Shown: positions 28,090 to 37,343, counted from the stretch's first letter. The stretch is 64,000 nt of DNA from an uncultured Bacteroidota bacterium (GCA_913043145.1 CAJWLP010000005.1:1-64000); one strand, 5' to 3'. Notes: generated by a model not told the origin, from the letters alone. Translations and numbers: made by a program.

Positions 28090-28104
28090 TAAAGATTAAA
28101 TTTG
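28075..28104 (+). promoter_or_regulatory. Promoter of fbp
   Basis: TTTG at 28075-28078 and TAAATTTG at 28097-28104, 18 bp apart, match both elements of the Bacteroidota housekeeping promoter (TTTG, spacer near 19, TAnnTTTG). The -7 box ends 27 bp before the ATG at 28132. The -33 element lies in the first codons of the divergent lysC. Confidence 0.65.
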
Positions 28105-28131
28105 TGGCAATATTACCAAATAATAATTTTA

Positions 28132-29124
28132 ATGAGAACTAATAAAGTAATAAGTCTGAGTCAATTTATTGCAGATCAGCAAAATAAATTTCCTGACGCT
28201 AGTGGAGACCTATCCAAAATATTTAGGGATTTTAAATTCGCTGCAAAAATCGTTAATAGGGACGTCCGTAAAGCAGGTCTTGTTGATGTACTGGGTGCTT
28301 TTGGAACAGTCAATGTCCAAGGAGAAGAAGTAAAAAAATTAGATATCATAGCAAACGAAGAATTCAAATCCTCTTTAACACTTGGCGGAGATTGTTGTGC
28401 AATCATATCTGAAGAAGAGGAAGACATTCATCAAATAGAAACAACACTAAATCAAGATAGCAAATACATCATAGCAATAGATCCCCTCGACGGGAGTAGT
28501 AATATTGATGTCAATGCATCTATAGGAACTATATTTTCTGTATATCAGCGTAAAAGTCCTGTTGGTGGTCCAGTTACCATGGAAGATGTGCTTCAAAAGG
28601 GAATTAATCAAGTAGCTGCGGGATACATTATTTATGGAAGTAGCACAATGCTTGTATTTACCACTGGCCAGGGAGTAAATGCCTTTACACTTGATTCATC
28701 CATTGGTGATTTCTGTTTAAGTCATCCTAATATTAAAATTCCTTCAAAGGGTAATATATATTCTGTCAATGAGGGAAACTATGATCAATTTGATAAAAAC
28801 ATCAAAGACTATATTGATTATTGTAGAAACTCTATTGACAAAAAAGCCTATAGTGCAAGATACATTGGAAGTATGGTTGCAGATTTTCATCGAAACTTGC
28901 TTAAAGGAGGCATATTCATGTATCCTTCAACCACAGACTCACCAAATGGAAAGCTAAGACTCATGTTTGAAAGTAATCCTATGGCTTTTATTACCGAACA
29001 AGCAGGCGGAATAGCTACTACAGGTAAGGGGCGTATACTTGAATTAGAACCTACAAAAATACACCAAAGAAACCCAGTTATAATGGGAAGTTCAGACATG
29101 GTTAAAAAGGCATTATCCTACTAA
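28132..29124 (+). CDS. fbp: Fructose-1,6-bisphosphatase, class I
   Basis: The gluconeogenic enzyme hydrolyses fructose-1,6-bisphosphate. The 330-residue product has the metal/active-site motif AIDPLDGSSNIDVNASIGT near residues 119-137, the ARYIGSMVADFHRNLLKGG sugar-binding region and SNPMAFITEQAGGIATTGKG near the end. A possible earlier start at 28102 is rejected: it would lie inside the promoter and add ten non-conserved residues. The Kunitz-like gene begins directly after its stop. Confidence 0.95.
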   Translation: MRTNKVISLSQFIADQQNKFPDASGDLSKIFRDFKFAAKIVNRDVRKAGLVDVLGAFGTVNVQGEEVKKLDIIANEEFKSSLTLGGDCCAIISEEEEDIHQIETTLNQDSKYIIAIDPLDGSSNIDVNASIGTIFSVYQRKSPVGGPVTMEDVLQKGINQVAAGYIIYGSSTMLVFTTGQGVNAFTLDSSIGDFCLSHPNIKIPSKGNIYSVNEGNYDQFDKNIKDYIDYCRNSIDKKAYSARYIGSMVADFHRNLLKGGIFMYPSTTDSPNGKLRLMFESNPMAFITEQAGGIATTGKGRILELEPTKIHQRNPVIMGSSDMVKKALSY

Positions 29125-29382
29125 ATGAAAATCAAATTTGTAAAAACAATATTGCTTTTAGGATTAATAATTGCACTTACACCTAGCTGTAAAAAAGAGT
29201 GCATTACAAACGCTAAATGTAAAGAAAATCCTCAAAATGACTCAACACTATGTCAGGCATATTTTGAATCTTGGATATACTATGCTGATGAAAAAAAATG
29301 CAAATATGAGGGATATAGTGGATGTTCTCCAATTGGATTTGAAACACAATCTGAATGTGAAAAATGCGATTGTAATCGTTAA
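29125..29382 (+). CDS. Small Kunitz/BPTI-like lipoprotein
   Basis: An 85-residue protein with a lipoprotein signal (lipobox LTPSC, C22) and nine cysteines. Residues 32-81 follow the Kunitz pattern: C43-x15-C59-x7-C67 is exactly the BPTI spacing C14-x15-C30-x7-C38, with A45, W50, Y52, Y64 and G66 at BPTI positions 16, 21, 23, 35 and 37, and F72 at position 45. C32-x10-C43 and C67-x10-C78 differ from BPTI by two residues each. The P1-equivalent residue is Q44, so a trypsin target is not predicted. It would be a membrane-tethered inhibitor or binding module. The ATG directly follows the fbp stop. Confidence 0.75.
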   Translation: MKIKFVKTILLLGLIIALTPSCKKECITNAKCKENPQNDSTLCQAYFESWIYYADEKKCKYEGYSGCSPIGFETQSECEKCDCNR

Positions 29383-29399
29383 GAGATAGTATTACTTAT

Positions 29400-30656
29400 T
29401 CATTTTTTCGATTTTCGTTTGAATGAATGATATCGCTTACTGTTTGATTTTTTATTTTGAGTTGGGTTCTTTGAATCTCTGGAATATTGTTTCATTCGTT
29501 TCTTCCCTCCTTTAACAGGACCTTTAGATGGCTCAAATCCCTCAACAACCCCACTTTGGATTTGTACACCTAAAAGCTTCTCAATAGAAGTCAGATATTC
29601 TTGTTCCTCACTACACACTAATGACATAGCTATTCCACTGGCACCAGCTCTTCCTGTTCTTCCAATGCGATGTACATAATCTTCCGGCACATTAGGCAAC
29701 TCATAATTGATGACATAGGGTAATAGTGGAATATCCAAACCTCTTGCAGCAATATCGGTAGCTACTAAAACACTTACTTCCCCACTTTTGAAATTAGCCA
29801 ATGCTTTTGTTCGTGCAGATTGTGATTTATTTCCATGTATTGCAGCTGCTGTTATTTTTGCCTTTTCTAATTTTTGAGCAAGTCGATTGGCACCATGTTT
29901 GGTTCGGGTAAAAATAAGTACCTGATGCCAATTACCTTCCCAAATTAATTTGGTTATTAAGGCTGTTTTTCGTTTTGCATCTACACGATAAACCGCCTGA
30001 TCTATTCGCTCTGCAGTAGAATTTTCTGGAGTAGCTTCGACAGTTTTTGGATTTGTTAAAAGTCCATTTGCCAACTTTTTTATTTCTTTTGAAAATGTAG
30101 CTGAAAAGAGGAGATTCTGACGTTTTTGAGGCATCATTTGAATGATTTTTTTGATGTCTCTAAGAAACCCCATATCTAGCATTCTATCAGCTTCGTCAAG
30201 AACCATAAACTCTAGTTTCTTTAATGATAAATATCCTTGTTGATGAAGGTCCATTAATCGACCAGGAGTAGCAACGAGTATGTCCACACCTTGTCTAAGT
30301 GCGGCAATTTGAGGATTTTGATTTACCCCACCAAAAATGACCGTACTTTTGACATCTACATATTTACTATAGGATTGAACATCTGCTAATACTTGAGCTG
30401 CTAATTCTCTTGTTGGAGTTAAGATAAGTGCCTTAATTTTTCTATGACCTGAATTACCACCTCTTGTAAGAATTTGGATCATTGGTATAGCAAACCCAGC
30501 TGTTTTCCCTGTTCCTGTCTGTGCACTTGCCAAAATATCAAAACCTTGAAGGATTAGTGGTATTGATTTTTCTTGAATTGGGCTTGGATTAACATAGTTT
30601 TTATCTCCAATTGCCTTTAATAATGGGTCTATAAGACCTAAATCTTTAAATGTCAT
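29400..30656 (-). CDS. rhlE: DEAD-box ATP-dependent RNA helicase, RhlE type
   Basis: This 418-residue helicase shows every motif: NPSPIQEKSIPLIL (Q motif), ASAQTGTGKTAGFAIP (motif I), PTRELAAQV (Ia), VLDEADRMLDMGF (II), FSATFSKEI (III) and YVHRIGRTGRAGASG (VI). The C-terminal ~45 residues are basic (KGGKKRMKQY, KRYHSFKRKSKK), as is usual for RNA-binding tails in RhlE. The ATG at 30656 is used; an in-frame TTG lies just upstream. RhlE proteins act in ribosome assembly and RNA turnover, often in the cold. Confidence 0.95.
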   Translation of the reverse strand: MTFKDLGLIDPLLKAIGDKNYVNPSPIQEKSIPLILQGFDILASAQTGTGKTAGFAIPMIQILTRGGNSGHRKIKALILTPTRELAAQVLADVQSYSKYVDVKSTVIFGGVNQNPQIAALRQGVDILVATPGRLMDLHQQGYLSLKKLEFMVLDEADRMLDMGFLRDIKKIIQMMPQKRQNLLFSATFSKEIKKLANGLLTNPKTVEATPENSTAERIDQAVYRVDAKRKTALITKLIWEGNWHQVLIFTRTKHGANRLAQKLEKAKITAAAIHGNKSQSARTKALANFKSGEVSVLVATDIAARGLDIPLLPYVINYELPNVPEDYVHRIGRTGRAGASGIAMSLVCSEEQEYLTSIEKLLGVQIQSGVVEGFEPSKGPVKGGKKRMKQYSRDSKNPTQNKKSNSKRYHSFKRKSKK

Positions 30657-30706
30657 AATATTCAACCATTGTGAAATGACAATCCAAAGACCTCACTCCT
30701 TTTATG

Positions 30707-30714
30707 CAAAGGTA
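30707..30714 (-). promoter_or_regulatory. Candidate -7 box for rhlE
   Basis: On the minus strand this reads TACCTTTG, an exact TAnnTTTG, leaving a leader of roughly 45 bases before the ATG at 30656. No TTTG is seen at the -33 spacing. Confidence 0.4.
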
Positions 30715-30795
30715 TTCACGAAGCTAGAGGGAATTATTCGACTTATAATTAATAAGTTAATATGAAGTAAAATAATGGACACTTTAAAACAGAAA

Positions 30796-32433
30796 TTAAT
30801 GGTTATATCGAGCGACAATAGGCATTTGCCTACCTATCCCAAATGCTTTATGACTAATTCTAAGTGTTGGAGAAGCTTGAAATCGTTTGTACTCATTTTT
30901 ATCAACTAGTCGAATAATTCTTCGAACCAAATCTTCCTCAATTCCTAGTTTAACAATTTCTTTCCAGCCTTTTTGCTCCTCAATATAATGAAAAAGTATT
31001 TTATCTAGGACAGAATAAGCAGGCAAGGAATCACTATCTTTTTGATTTGGTCTTAGTTCTGCACTGGGCTCTTTATCAATAATTTCCTGAGGAATAACTG
31101 GACTTGATCTATTCATGAATCTTGCTAACTCATAAACTTGTTCTTTGTATAAGTCTCCTATCACTGACAAGCCACCGCACATATCTCCATACAACGTGCT
31201 ATAACCAACAGCACTCTCACTTTTATTACTCGTATTGAGGACAATATAACCAAATTTGTTACTGATTGCCATTAAAATAACACCTCGACTTCTGGCTTGA
31301 ATATTTTCTTCAGTTACATCCTCTTCTAAGCCCTCAAACTCTTCTTCTAATGTCAAATTTAGTGACTTAACAGTTTGTTCAATTGAAATAATTCGGTAGG
31401 GAGAATTTAAATTTTTAGCTAATGCAACGGCATCATTTACAGAACCCTCGCTACTGTATTTACTTGGCATCATGATGGCTCTTACATTCTCACCTCCCAA
31501 AGCTTTGGCAGCCAATGTATGAACAACAGCACTATCAATACCCCCGCTACTTCCAATCACTGCTTTTTTAAAACCCATCTTACCAAAATAATCTCTAATT
31601 CCCATTAAAAGAGCATCATGGATAAGTGATATATCATAATCATAGTAATCTTGATGGTTATCTGGATACACTGATCCACTTGACCACTCAATCAATTTAA
31701 AGTCTTCATGGTAAAATGTACATTCTTCAACTATATCCCCATTTTTATTGATAAACATGGAACCTCCATCAAACAAAATATCTGTATTCCCTCCCACTTG
31801 ATTTACATAACAGAGTGGAAGACTATAGATTTTGGCATTTTGTTGCATCCGATTGCGGCGTTTTTCAACATGATTATAGCTATATGGAGAGCCACTCAAA
31901 TTGATCATCAGGGTAGGATTATCTTTCTGCAACTCATCCATTGGAATGAGTTTATACATTTTCTCATCGTCAATATTCCAAAGGTCTTCACAAATGGTAA
32001 TAGCTAATTTTTCACCTCTAAAAGATACACATTCGAATATTTTGTTTGATTCGAAGTATCGATATTCATCAAACACATCATAGGTCGGCAACAATGTTTT
32101 ATCAATTCGTTTCAACAGTTTTTTATTCTCATAAAAAAAAGCAGAATTGTACAGCTTTTTACCTCGATCTAGTTTGCTCCATGAGGGGGCACCAATAATT
32201 ACACCTATATCAACAGAGTTTTCACCAATTAAGTTTATGGCAAACTCACAACGATCTATAAAGTTTGGATAGTCTAATAAATCTTTTGGCGGATAACCAC
32301 AGACTGCTAACTCTGAAAAAATAACTAAATCGGCATTTTCATTTTTTGCCTTAGAAATTGCATCTAAAATTTTAGCCGTATTCCCATCAATGTCACCAAT
32401 TTTATAATTAAGTTGAGATATGGCTATCTTCAT
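30796..32433 (-). CDS. nadE: Glutamine-dependent NAD+ synthase
   Basis: NadE amidates nicotinate adenine dinucleotide in the last step of NAD synthesis. The 545-residue protein fuses an N-terminal nitrilase-type glutaminase (FSELAVCGYPPKDLLD with catalytic Glu, a Lys near 115 in LLKRIDKTLLPTYDVFDE, and Cys in LAITICEDLW) to a C-terminal synthetase with the ATP loop VIGSSGGIDSAVVHTLAA near residue 292 and NTSNKSESAVGYSTLYGDM. It is 8 bp downstream of the beta-barrel protein gene and close to gldB, a common Bacteroidota neighbourhood. Confidence 0.96.
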   Translation of the reverse strand: MKIAISQLNYKIGDIDGNTAKILDAISKAKNENADLVIFSELAVCGYPPKDLLDYPNFIDRCEFAINLIGENSVDIGVIIGAPSWSKLDRGKKLYNSAFFYENKKLLKRIDKTLLPTYDVFDEYRYFESNKIFECVSFRGEKLAITICEDLWNIDDEKMYKLIPMDELQKDNPTLMINLSGSPYSYNHVEKRRNRMQQNAKIYSLPLCYVNQVGGNTDILFDGGSMFINKNGDIVEECTFYHEDFKLIEWSSGSVYPDNHQDYYDYDISLIHDALLMGIRDYFGKMGFKKAVIGSSGGIDSAVVHTLAAKALGGENVRAIMMPSKYSSEGSVNDAVALAKNLNSPYRIISIEQTVKSLNLTLEEEFEGLEEDVTEENIQARSRGVILMAISNKFGYIVLNTSNKSESAVGYSTLYGDMCGGLSVIGDLYKEQVYELARFMNRSSPVIPQEIIDKEPSAELRPNQKDSDSLPAYSVLDKILFHYIEEQKGWKEIVKLGIEEDLVRRIIRLVDKNEYKRFQASPTLRISHKAFGIGRQMPIVARYNH

Positions 32434-32441
32434 ATGAGATT

Positions 32442-33164
32442 TTAAAATAGTACACCAAATGAAACAGCAAAGTAGTTATTTTTTGCATCTGCTGTTTTAT
32501 CCTTAACAAACATATCCGTAAATGTGTTTGCAAAACGAAACCCCGCTTGTAAACTTGTACTTCCCGCCATTCTATATTCAACACCTCCTCCAATAATCAA
32601 AGGAAAACGAAATAAAAATACCTTATCATCAAAATTGTCTAAGGTATAATCATCGCCCTCATCATCATTGACACGATAATCTGTTGGATCTAAGTCCTTT
32701 ATACTTTGTGGGATATCTTCGGATATAATTGATGCACGAGCGTTTAATGCAAAACCAGGAGAAAAACCGAAGTTGCCGTAATATACCAAATTACCAATTT
32801 CTTTGGTATTCAACTTCATACTCATTGGAATTTCTAAATACTGAATAGTATATTTAAAATTTAGATTGGTATGTTTAGTATTACTAATATCATTAACAAA
32901 TGACTGCTCTGATGTTAGATTGAACTTACTATTTACTTGAGAAAGTAATAATTCTGCATGAAAACCGTAAGTTGAGTTAATTGCATACTCACCCATCAAA
33001 CCATAGGCAAAACCCACAGTCGTTCCGTCATTTTCAATAGTTTTATCAGTACCTGATAACCAGCCAAAGTTAGAGGCACCTTTTAGTCCAAACCTAAATG
33101 AGTTTTGTGCAAAAGATAGTTGCGTTAATAGCAAAGCTAGCGTTAGTATTGTAATGTTTTTCAT
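32442..33164 (-). CDS. Outer-membrane beta-barrel protein (PorT/OMP_b-brl family)
   Basis: The 240-residue protein has a signal peptide ending LSFAQ and then alternating beta-strand sequence with glycine and aromatic residues (RFGLKGASNFGWLSG, GVEYRMAGSTSLQAGFRFAN) ending in a terminal strand NNYFAVSFGVLF, as outer-membrane barrels do. It fits the small porin/PorT-like barrels of Bacteroidota; PorT itself is a T9SS component, but I cannot separate it from generic barrels. The ATG at 33164 is chosen for the signal peptide. Its start is only 16 bp from the divergent gldB start. Confidence 0.8.
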   Translation of the reverse strand: MKNITILTLALLLTQLSFAQNSFRFGLKGASNFGWLSGTDKTIENDGTTVGFAYGLMGEYAINSTYGFHAELLLSQVNSKFNLTSEQSFVNDISNTKHTNLNFKYTIQYLEIPMSMKLNTKEIGNLVYYGNFGFSPGFALNARASIISEDIPQSIKDLDPTDYRVNDDEGDDYTLDNFDDKVFLFRFPLIIGGGVEYRMAGSTSLQAGFRFANTFTDMFVKDKTADAKNNYFAVSFGVLF

Positions 33165-33180
33165 AATTATTAACATTTAA

Positions 33181-34233
33181 ATGGATACAAATATTAGTAC
33201 TAAAAGTTTAAAAACCCTACTTGCTTCATTCATTTTTCTAGGAGTTTTTACATTCCATGGCTGTACGAAAAACAAACACTCCAAAAATCTATCTAATATA
33301 AATATCAAAATGAAAATAGAACGTTTTGAACAAGAGCTATTTTCATGTAAAAGTGTGAATGATATCATTCGTCTATCTGAAACTCAACCTAACTTTTATG
33401 AAGTTTATACAGAACACATTATTGCATCAAACGTCCAATTCTCAGGTGCAACAGACACCGATATTGCAGTAGGATTATATAAGTATATTTCGCACCAAGA
33501 TATGGATTCTTTGTACAAGATTACTCAGAAAGAATTCAATGATTTTCAATCCTACTCAGATGAGCTCTTGAAAGCTGCTAAGTACATATTGAATTATTTC
33601 CCTGAAGATACAATTGGTGAGGTCACAACATTTATATCGACCTTTCATTATGGGGCCGTATATGATCAACAATCCAAAAAGTTTGGTATTGGTTTAGATA
33701 TGTATCTAGGATCTGATTTTGAAGTATATACATTGTTGAATCCTGAGAACTTTCCATTGTATCGCATCAAAAAATTTGAGCCATATCGAATAGTACCTAA
33801 TTGCATTCAGACTTATGTGGATGTTAAAGTTCCTGAACATATTTCAACTACCTTTATTGATCAAGCTATTTATGAGGGTAAAAAACTCTATTTATTAGAT
33901 CTTCTTCTACCAGCATATCATGATTCGCTTAAAATTAATTATTTATTCAACCAATTAGAATGGTGTGAAAATCAAGAAGAAAATATATGGGCCTACCTTG
34001 TTCAGGAAGAAGAACTTTTCAACTCAGATAAAAATGAGTTTCAAAAAAGATACTTTAATGACGGACCATTTACCGCTCCTTTTGGTAACGAGAGCAGTCC
34101 TAGAATTGGTGCGTGGGTTGGTTGGCAAATTGTACGTAATTACATGGAAAATCACCCAGAAATTACTATTAATCAGCTAGTAAACAATAGTAATCACATG
34201 TTAATATTCCAGGAAAGTGGATATAGACCTTAG
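33181..34233 (+). CDS. gldB: Gliding motility lipoprotein GldB
   Basis: GldB is a lipoprotein needed for gliding motility and linked to the T9SS in Flavobacterium. The protein has 350 residues, a lipobox Cys at residue 28 (FTFHGC), and the family segments ERFEQELFSCKSVNDI, HYGAVYDQQSKKFGIGLDMYLG (in two parts), KFEPYRIVPNCIQTYVDVK and the C-terminal FGNESSPRIGAWVGWQIVRN. The gldC gene that often follows gldB is not here; a convergent L,D-transpeptidase gene is, and the stops overlap. Confidence 0.9.
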   Translation: MDTNISTKSLKTLLASFIFLGVFTFHGCTKNKHSKNLSNINIKMKIERFEQELFSCKSVNDIIRLSETQPNFYEVYTEHIIASNVQFSGATDTDIAVGLYKYISHQDMDSLYKITQKEFNDFQSYSDELLKAAKYILNYFPEDTIGEVTTFISTFHYGAVYDQQSKKFGIGLDMYLGSDFEVYTLLNPENFPLYRIKKFEPYRIVPNCIQTYVDVKVPEHISTTFIDQAIYEGKKLYLLDLLLPAYHDSLKINYLFNQLEWCENQEENIWAYLVQEEELFNSDKNEFQKRYFNDGPFTAPFGNESSPRIGAWVGWQIVRNYMENHPEITINQLVNNSNHMLIFQESGYRP

Positions 34234-34988
34234 ATTTTTTCTTCAAAAAATTGGTACGCTCCATCAGGATGAACAATAACTCTTGGAATTTTTTTATTTT
34301 TTTCAAAATAAGTGTATCCTTTTTTGAGTTGACTCCAGAAATCAATCAACTTTTTATCATCGTATTGATTTGACAATAATTGAAAATTTTCTTGATTTAG
34401 ACGAGTTGGAAAAAGATGAACAGGTATCATATCCTGCCCATTATTTCTTGCCTCAACACACAAAACATATAATTCTTTGATAAAACTATCCGTTATCGGA
34501 ATGCACCCTATGGTCTCACAACCACCATGGATGAATATTAAGCCCCCTGGAGCATAACGATTTGAAAGAATCTGATCACTTTTATTGGGATAATTAACCT
34601 GTAAAGAAAGAAAAAAATCACTATTGGGATTAAATTTACTAAGCATGTAGATACCTTCAGGTATTTGTTTATCACCCTCTTTTCGTTTAGGTCCTAACTG
34701 ACCAATATTTTGACAAAACTTGTAAGTAGTCACCAATTTATATCGATTGTCTTCTTTATTTTTAGCCCATACTTCAAGGTCCTCCTCGAATTTAAAGCCA
34801 CGAATAAATATATCAAAATTCTGTCGATCAATTCCTGCTTTCTTTAATTTTAGATAAGCATCTTCAGCTTTGTCTTTGTATGCTTGAAATACTCGATCGT
34901 ATGCTAACTGTTGATCTTTAAAACTAGGAGAATCTGAATTGATTAAGGACATGAAAAAAAATGTTAACATGAAAAGAATCTTGGCCAT
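34230..34988 (-). CDS. L,D-transpeptidase, YafK-like
   Basis: The 252-residue protein has a signal segment (MAKILFMLTFFFMSLINS) and a YkuD-fold catalytic region: GPKRKEGDKQIPEGIYMLSK, then GGLIFIHGGCETIGCIPITD with the catalytic His and the second Cys, as in YafK-type enzymes, which cut or form L,D-linkages at meso-diaminopimelate in peptidoglycan. The ATG at 34988 is preferred to one at 35036, which would put 16 non-signal residues in front. It is divergent from rsmI. Confidence 0.85.
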   Translation of the reverse strand: MAKILFMLTFFFMSLINSDSPSFKDQQLAYDRVFQAYKDKAEDAYLKLKKAGIDRQNFDIFIRGFKFEEDLEVWAKNKEDNRYKLVTTYKFCQNIGQLGPKRKEGDKQIPEGIYMLSKFNPNSDFFLSLQVNYPNKSDQILSNRYAPGGLIFIHGGCETIGCIPITDSFIKELYVLCVEARNNGQDMIPVHLFPTRLNQENFQLLSNQYDDKKLIDFWSQLKKGYTYFEKNKKIPRVIVHPDGAYQFFEEKI

Positions 34989-35098
34989 CTGTAATATATG
35001 ACGACAAAAATGCACGATTATTCTATCAATCAACATAAAATACTTAAAATACTTGCTGTCGGTTTAGTGGGCTTTAACCCCTATTTTCGCAAAGTATT

Positions 35099-35779
35099 TT
35101 GAAGGGCAAATTATATATAGTACCAACACCCATCGGTAATATGGCAGATATTACCTACAGAGCAATAGATATACTCAGATCTGTCAATGCTGTTTTGGCT
35201 GAAGATACACGACAAACTAAAAAACTTTTAGATCACTATAATATTAATCAAAAACTCATTCCCTATCACCAACACAACGAACACAAAAATTCAAAAGGAA
35301 TTATTGAAAAACTATTGAATGGTGCGTCTTTTGCGATATGCTCCGATGCAGGAATGCCAGGAATATCTGACCCTGGATTCTTACTTATAAGAGAATCTAT
35401 CCATGAAAAAATTGAAGTTATTACTCTGCCTGGTGCAGTTGCTGCTATCGTTGGAGTAGTTGGTTCTGGTTTACCTTGTGATTCATTTGTTTACGAAGGT
35501 TTTTTGCCCCACAAAAAAGGTAAACAAACTAAAATCCTGAATCTTACTAAAGAAAAACGAACTACTATTTTTTATGAAAGTCCACACAGAATTATAAAAA
35601 CACTTCAAATGATTCATGATTTACTCGGTCCGGATCGTTCTATAGTTATTGGCCGTGAACTAACTAAAAAATTTGAAGAGTATATACGGGGAAACCCTAT
35701 TCAACTTCTAGAACATTTCAAAAAGCATGAACCAAAAGGAGAATTTGTACTAATAATAGCTGGGTATGACAAAAAATAA
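35099..35779 (+). CDS. rsmI: 16S rRNA (cytidine-1402-2'-O)-methyltransferase
   Basis: RsmI methylates the ribose of C1402 in 16S rRNA. The 226 residues show KLYIVPTPIGNMADITYRAI at the start, VLAEDTRQTKKLL, FAICSDAGMPGISDPGFLLI and VVGSGLPCDSFVYEGFLP: a tetrapyrrole-methylase fold. The start is TTG at 35099; a downstream ATG at GNMAD would remove the first strand, so TTG is required. A TATTTTCG (one mismatch to TAnnTTTG) ends only 9 bp before it, so the mRNA may be nearly leaderless. It is first in rsmI-lnt-lipB. Confidence 0.94.
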   Translation: MKGKLYIVPTPIGNMADITYRAIDILRSVNAVLAEDTRQTKKLLDHYNINQKLIPYHQHNEHKNSKGIIEKLLNGASFAICSDAGMPGISDPGFLLIRESIHEKIEVITLPGAVAAIVGVVGSGLPCDSFVYEGFLPHKKGKQTKILNLTKEKRTTIFYESPHRIIKTLQMIHDLLGPDRSIVIGRELTKKFEEYIRGNPIQLLEHFKKHEPKGEFVLIIAGYDKK

Positions 35780-37343
35780 AATTCAATCGTTTTTGTATGT
35801 TATTGCCCCAGCTTTATTTTTTTGGTTGGCTTGGCCTCCTCGCGATTTATTTTTCCTTAGTTTTTTTGCTTTAGTACCATTATTCTTACTTGAAGATAAA
35901 ACCAGAAATATACGAGCAAGCAGTTGGTTAATTTATTCATCACTTTTGATATGGAATATCGTAATATCTTGGTGGGTAGGCTATGCTGAAATTTATTCGA
36001 GTATTTTTATGCTACTTGCAAATTCTTGGCTCATGTATTTACCGTGGCTAGGATATAGAAAAGCTCGAAATTTGGTCAGTGACCAAAAAGCCTTACTTGT
36101 CTTCATTTCTCTTTGGCTTTCATTTGAGTATCTCCATCTCAATTGGCAAATTAGTTGGCCATGGTTTACACTGGGGAATATTTTTGCAAAACACAATGAA
36201 GTAGTTCAATGGTATGAAATCACGGGTGCCCTGGGTGGAAGTCTATGGATTTTAACTACCAACGTTATAACTTATATGACTCTCCAAAAGTCAAAAATAA
36301 AAGCCTGGTGGAAACCCATTGGATTCATAATTATTCCCATACTCTTATCCATCCCTTTTTATATAAACAATCTATCAGATTATACCTCGTCGAATAATAA
36401 TTCTCATTCAGCATTACTAGTTCAGCCTAACATTGACCCCTACCTAAAATTTGAAAAAGATAAAGAGATTCTTAATTTGAATCAAATGCTAAAATTAGTC
36501 GAACCTCTAATAAATGATAGCACAGATTACATAATTTTACCTGAGACAGCCATAGTTGAATATGTTAATGAAAACTATCCCTATCGTTTTGAGAGTATTC
36601 AAATTCTTAAGAATTTTGTACAGGAACATCCACAAATCCATATCATATCTGGTATCTCAACCTATAAGTTTTTCAAAAAAGGAGAACCGCTATCACAAAC
36701 AGCACGAGAAACTGAAAATGGTGATTTTTATGATAGTTATAATACAGCAATAGAAATTGACAAACATGGTAATCTTGACTTTTATCACAAGGGAAAACTT
36801 GTTCCTGGTGCTGAAATCATGCCATATCCTAGATTATTTAAGTTTCTAAATTTTCTAGCTGTAGATTTAGGTGGCATATCTGGCAGCCTTGGGTCTGACA
36901 AAGAACCAAAAGTTTTTGGTGCAGGCAATAAACCAAACCTTGCACCATTAATTTGCTATGAGAGTGTATTCCCTGGTCATGTTGCTGAATTTTGCAGAAA
37001 AGGAGCAGAGATTCTATTAGTCATAACCAATGATGGATGGTGGAGAGATACTGACGGATACAAACAGCATATGCATTATGCCTCTTTAAGAGCAATAGAA
37101 AATAGAAGAGAAGTGTTAAGGAGTGCCAACACTGGCATTACTTGCAGAATTGACAAATTAGGTAATATTCATGAACAAACTCAATGGTGGGAAAAAGAAG
37201 TCATCGACGTGAAAGTTCATTCATTTAATAATTTGACATTCTATTCACAATATGGTGACTATATTGGTAGGTTTGCAAGCTTTATAGGTGTTTTCTTTAT
37301 ACTTGGTATGATTGTAAAAAAGAAAAGTGAAAATGTCAATTAA
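35766..37343 (+). CDS. lnt: Apolipoprotein N-acyltransferase
   Basis: Lnt adds the third acyl chain to lipoproteins at the inner membrane. This 525-residue protein has six or so N-terminal membrane segments (LFFLSFFALVPLFLLED, WLIYSSLLIWNIVISWWVGY and others) and then the nitrilase domain with Glu in ILPETAIVEY (about residue 260), Lys in DFYHKGKLVPGAEIMPY and Cys in PLICYESVFPGHVAEF. All three catalytic residues are present. It overlaps rsmI by 14 bp and lipB by 11 bp, an operon arrangement. Confidence 0.95.
   Translation: MTKNKIQSFLYVIAPALFFWLAWPPRDLFFLSFFALVPLFLLEDKTRNIRASSWLIYSSLLIWNIVISWWVGYAEIYSSIFMLLANSWLMYLPWLGYRKARNLVSDQKALLVFISLWLSFEYLHLNWQISWPWFTLGNIFAKHNEVVQWYEITGALGGSLWILTTNVITYMTLQKSKIKAWWKPIGFIIIPILLSIPFYINNLSDYTSSNNNSHSALLVQPNIDPYLKFEKDKEILNLNQMLKLVEPLINDSTDYIILPETAIVEYVNENYPYRFESIQILKNFVQEHPQIHIISGISTYKFFKKGEPLSQTARETENGDFYDSYNTAIEIDKHGNLDFYHKGKLVPGAEIMPYPRLFKFLNFLAVDLGGISGSLGSDKEPKVFGAGNKPNLAPLICYESVFPGHVAEFCRKGAEILLVITNDGWWRDTDGYKQHMHYASLRAIENRREVLRSANTGITCRIDKLGNIHEQTQWWEKEVIDVKVHSFNNLTFYSQYGDYIGRFASFIGVFFILGMIVKKKSENVN

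Noticed and set aside
30741-30757. ACTTATAATTAATAAGT between rhlE and nadE, resembling the glucan-locus operator
   Set aside because: The arms do not pair as a 9-7-9 repeat and the spacer is too short; AT-rich sequence explains the likeness.
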